Source: Nitrospirota bacterium
GTDB taxonomy: Bacteria > Nitrospirota_A > Leptospirillia > Leptospirillales > Leptospirillaceae
Direction of reading: 5' to 3'
Assembly: GCA_021838585.1 (NCBI GenBank)
Contig: JAKCDE010000045.1
Span: 1 to 7,109, forward strand
DNA: 7,109 nt
Below, piece after piece: positions 5,651-7,109 of this stretch (positions are counted from its first letter, which is position 1; each line of letters opens with the position of its first letter). The translations under genes were made by a program, and so were the position numbers. The notes under the pieces are model-generated. The model ran no database searches. It was not told the DNA's origin and saw nothing but the letters and a program-made list of their open reading frames with translations.

Positions 5651-6664
5651 ATGGACAACAATCCCTTCGACTCCCCGGACGTCGCGCCGGCCCCTGCATC
5701 TCCCGCACCCCGGCGTTCTGGCTGGAAGAGAACCGTCGGAATCGTCTTTCTCCTGGTGGCGATTGTGCCGGCCCTTGTGCTTTTTGTCTTCTACTACCGT
5801 GAAGTCTCCGTCACCTACTATATGACCCGGAACCCATTGGCTCCGGCGGCTGCGCACCTTGCCACACGAATGCAGGCGATCGTCCTTGGAAACATGCGGG
5901 CCCTGGGAGCCGTTGCAGGATCCATCGTCTGGACTCCGTCGGCTCCCGATGAAAAAACGCTTCGCCATCTGGTGGGGCGTTATGTGCAGGAAGGCGATCT
6001 TGCGGCCTTTTCCGGCATTGCCGTGACCGATGCCAAAGGGGCTGTCCTGGCCATGGTCGACCGGCGGGATGTCTCGCCCCGTCTGGACCTTGTCCGGACA
6101 TTGTCGCGCGAGCTTGTCTCTCGAGGGGGACGATACCTGGCAACGACGATCGTGACCGACGGGGCCCATCCCGATGTGGTTCTGATGACGGCGGTCCGAA
6201 GCGGGGGGGAGTCTCCCGAAAAAGGGGGGGTCCTCGTGGCACTCCAGAACCTCTCGGGGGAGCTGGGTCAGAATCTTCCTGTTCCCCGTTTTCGCGGCGC
6301 TCCCGGCCGCTCCTATCTTCTTTCCTCCGATGGCCTTGTTCTGGCCTCCTCCGATCCGGGGGCGGTGGGGCGCAATCTTCGGGGGCTTGGCCGGGGAGCC
6401 CTGCTGGACAGGCTCTCCCAGGGAGAAGCGGGAATCTTTGTCGCGAGCGTCAAGGGGCAAAAACGGGTTTACGGCTCCGCTCTCCTCGGAGATGTGACGG
6501 GAATCACGCCCACCCCCTGGTTCGCTGTTCTCGAGGCCCCCAAAGCCTCTCTTGATTCTCAGATCGCCCGGACCCGACTGAACATGGATTTGATTGTTTT
6601 TCTTCTGGTTCCGGCTTTTTTCCTGATCATTGTCTTTATTCTCTATAAAAGCTTTCGCGCATAG
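5651..6664 (+). CDS. Membrane protein with dCache-like extracytoplasmic sensor domain, no output domain
   Basis: A 337-residue protein. Start ATG 5651 is preceded by AGGAGG (5635-5640) ten bases away; a longer frame begins inside the reductase gene (5564) but lacks a ribosome binding site. A Pro/Ala-rich cytoplasmic tail ending in RRSGWKR (21-27) leads into transmembrane helix 1 (about 28-48). A large periplasmic domain (about 50-310) follows, then helix 2 (312-332) and a five-residue tail, KSFRA. The periplasmic part has the helix-plus-two-PAS-like-lobes look of double Cache domains: a membrane-distal lobe (AAFSGIAVTDAKGAVLAMVD, 118-137) and a proximal lobe (SYLLSSDGLVLASSDPGAVG, 221-240), then GTP-type PWFAVLEAPKASLDSQI (289-305) before helix 2. 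Such domains normally sense small ligands and feed a HAMP, kinase, GGDEF or MCP module, none of which is here. The ligand is unknown. It may act through a partner protein. The gene follows the reductase by 32 nt on the same strand. Confidence 0.82.
   Translation: MDNNPFDSPDVAPAPASPAPRRSGWKRTVGIVFLLVAIVPALVLFVFYYREVSVTYYMTRNPLAPAAAHLATRMQAIVLGNMRALGAVAGSIVWTPSAPDEKTLRHLVGRYVQEGDLAAFSGIAVTDAKGAVLAMVDRRDVSPRLDLVRTLSRELVSRGGRYLATTIVTDGAHPDVVLMTAVRSGGESPEKGGVLVALQNLSGELGQNLPVPRFRGAPGRSYLLSSDGLVLASSDPGAVGRNLRGLGRGALLDRLSQGEAGIFVASVKGQKRVYGSALLGDVTGITPTPWFAVLEAPKASLDSQIARTRLNMDLIVFLLVPAFFLIIVFILYKSFRA
6203..6230 (+). repeat. Two G7 homopolymer tracts inside the dCache-like gene
   Basis: Runs of seven G lie at 6203-6209 and 6224-6230, only 14 bases apart, within the coding sequence near residues 185-194. 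Both are in frame as given. Such tracts are prone to slippage in replication and to sequencing error. They are listed because a one-base change would truncate the protein between its two lobes. Confidence 0.5.
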
Positions 6665-6689
6665 ATTGACCCTGACGAGAGGGAAAAAT

Positions 6690-6745
6690 GGGGAAAAAAA
6701 GGGGGAGCTGTTCAGGGGAACGGGCATTTTTTTCTCCCGTTTCCT
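6690..6745 (+). terminator. Possible intrinsic terminator with alternative stems after the dCache-like gene
   Basis: The best stem pairs GGGGAACGGG (6715-6724) with CCCGTTTCCT (6736-6745), ten pairs including two G-U, around an 11-nt T-rich loop. The sequence after it (ending GTGATTGTTTG) is only moderately T-rich, so termination strength is uncertain. Two competing pairings exist. One joins GGGG plus seven A (6690-6700) with seven T, C and CCC (6727-6738, one bulge). The other is a small hairpin, 6708-6713 with 6718-6723. The site lies 26-80 nt after the stop codon at 6664 and before the next promoter, where an operon end is expected. Confidence 0.45.
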
Positions 6746-6778
6746 CTGTGATTGTTTGAAATTCTCCATTTTCTCTTC

Positions 6779-6807
6779 TTGACACTTCGATAAAACGTTG
6801 ATAGCAT
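6779..6807 (+). promoter_or_regulatory. Predicted sigma70-type promoter of the last gene
   Basis: A perfect TTGACA (6779-6784) is followed after exactly 17 bp by TAGCAT (6802-6807, 4/6 match to TATAAT). Transcription would begin near 6813-6815, leaving a 5' leader of about 190 nt before the ATG at 7008. The stretch just upstream (6745-6778) is A+T-rich for this genome, as expected for an active promoter. Motif evidence only. Confidence 0.65.
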
Positions 6808-6849
6808 TCAGACGTGACTTATGCACTCATGAGAGATGATGTCATTTCT

Positions 6850-6894
6850 GCCCTCTCCTGAAAGGGCTTTTCCCGAAGAGGTCTTTCGGGAGGG
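6850..6894 (+). promoter_or_regulatory. 5' leader segment with mutually exclusive hairpins (candidate attenuator)
   Basis: Hairpin A pairs GCCCT (6850-6854) with AGGGC (6863-6867) and is followed at once by TTTT (6868-6871), like a short terminator. Hairpin B pairs TCCCGAAG (6871-6878) with TTTCGGGA (6884-6891), eight pairs with one G-U and a 5-nt loop. A third pairing, CCCTCTC (6851-6857) with GGGAGGG (6888-6894), is incompatible with both A and B. Such switching stems in a long leader resemble attenuators or riboswitch expression platforms. No known riboswitch consensus was recognised. The pairings are seen by eye; any function is inference. Confidence 0.4.
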
Positions 6895-6927
6895 GACGGA
6901 AATCTGTTCGCTTCGTGGGTCGGTTTG

Positions 6928-6969
6928 AGGGATGAAACGATAGGTTTTTCCTGAAGATCGCCCATCCTT
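6928..6969 (+). promoter_or_regulatory. Irregular stem-loop in the 5' leader just upstream of the ribosome binding site
   Basis: The outer stem AGGGATG (6928-6934) pairs with CATCCTT (6963-6969; one G-U). An internal loop (AAA against CC) is followed by the middle stem CGAT/ATCG (6938-6941 with 6957-6960), a GAAG bulge on the 3' side, and an inner stem AGG/CCT (6942-6944 with 6950-6952) closed by a T5 loop. The fold ends 21 nt before the AGGAGGT at 6991. It could be a regulatory or protein-binding leader element or an mRNA stabiliser. It matches no RNA family I recognise. Confidence 0.35.
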
Positions 6970-7007
6970 ATTCTCAGTCTTTTACAAACCAGGAGGTGGT
7001 TGAAAAA

Positions 7008-7109
7008 ATGAAAAATGCAAAGTTGACCGTTCTGTCCACCATTGGCGCCGTGATGTCCGGCATTGTCCTGTCTGCCTCGATGATCCTTCTCCCCGTTCAG
7101 GGAGCGATG
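7008..7109 (+). CDS. Secreted or membrane protein, N-terminal signal sequence only (cut by window edge)
   Basis: Thirty-four codons are visible, reading MKNAKLTVLSTIGAVM then SGIVLSASMILLPVQGAM, with the frame open at the edge. The Lys-containing n-region (2-5) and long hydrophobic stretch (6-30) ending PVQGA suggest a Sec signal peptide cleaved near residue 33, or an uncleaved signal anchor. AGGAGGT at 6991-6997 lies ten bases upstream of the ATG, and a good promoter lies about 200 nt upstream, so the gene probably forms its own, possibly well-expressed, transcription unit. Nothing of the mature protein is visible, so its function cannot be stated. Confidence 0.8.
   Translation, partial: MKNAKLTVLSTIGAVMSGIVLSASMILLPVQGAM

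Noticed and set aside
5522..6826. Minus-strand open frame of 434 codons across the dCache-like gene and the following non-coding region
   Set aside because: The translation is low-complexity and polar with no recognisable domain. It overlaps a well-supported plus-strand gene, and its start has no convincing ribosome binding site.
6814..7007. Known riboswitch classes (TPP, cobalamin, cyclic-di-GMP, fluoride) in the leader
   Set aside because: I looked for their conserved core sequences and found none. Only generic foldable stems are present.
1..7109. CRISPR array, tRNA/rRNA genes, insertion sequence or attachment site
   Set aside because: No regularly spaced direct repeats, cloverleaf-like segments, transposase motifs or terminal inverted repeats were seen. 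Nearly all of the window is occupied by ordinary genes.

Overview
The window (about 60% G+C by eye) reads as ordinary chromosomal DNA of a Gram-negative, two-membrane bacterium. It carries a TolC-type outer membrane channel, a second predicted outer membrane beta-barrel, Sec signal peptides and tightly packed, overlapping genes with strong AGGAGG ribosome binding sites. The G+C content, frequent TTG/GTG starts and gene style recall an acidophilic Leptospirillum-like Nitrospirota. That taxonomic guess is a weak inference, because no marker gene is present.

Layout. (1) Positions 1-283, minus strand: the first 94 codons of a LysR-type regulator, cut by the window edge. (2) Positions 284-459: a divergent intergenic region with a good minus-strand promoter and a perfect-arm palindrome. 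(3) Positions 460-4842, plus strand: five genes with overlaps or short gaps. They encode a TolC-family efflux protein (TTG start), an outer membrane barrel-like protein (GTG start, overlapping), a single-pass membrane protein with a periplasmic domain, an ABC ATPase (TGATG overlap) and an ABC-2 permease (TTG start, 8-nt overlap). (4) Positions 4884-5618: a stand-alone ferredoxin/flavodoxin-NAD(P)H reductase-type flavoprotein. (5) Positions 5651-6664: a two-helix membrane protein with a dCache-like extracytoplasmic sensor domain and no output domain. (6) Positions 6665-7007: a non-coding stretch with a possible terminator, a sigma70-like promoter and a long, foldable 5' leader. (7) Positions 7008-7109: the signal peptide of a secreted or membrane protein cut by the right edge.

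How the genes may work together. The first five plus-strand genes look like one envelope-spanning export unit: an ABC-2 pump (presumably two ATPases and two permeases) in the inner membrane, a bitopic periplasmic protein, a TolC channel and an accessory outer membrane barrel. No HlyD/MFP-type periplasmic adaptor is encoded between them, and the 203-residue protein sits where one might be expected. The divergent LysR gene is the natural candidate regulator. The reductase and the dCache protein follow on the same strand at 41 and 32 nt, so they may be co-transcribed, but their functional link to the exporter is unknown. The most unusual points are the adaptor-less cluster with two unrecognised envelope proteins, an ABC ATPase whose Q-loop glutamine appears replaced, the output-less dCache protein, and the roughly 190-nt structured leader before the last gene.
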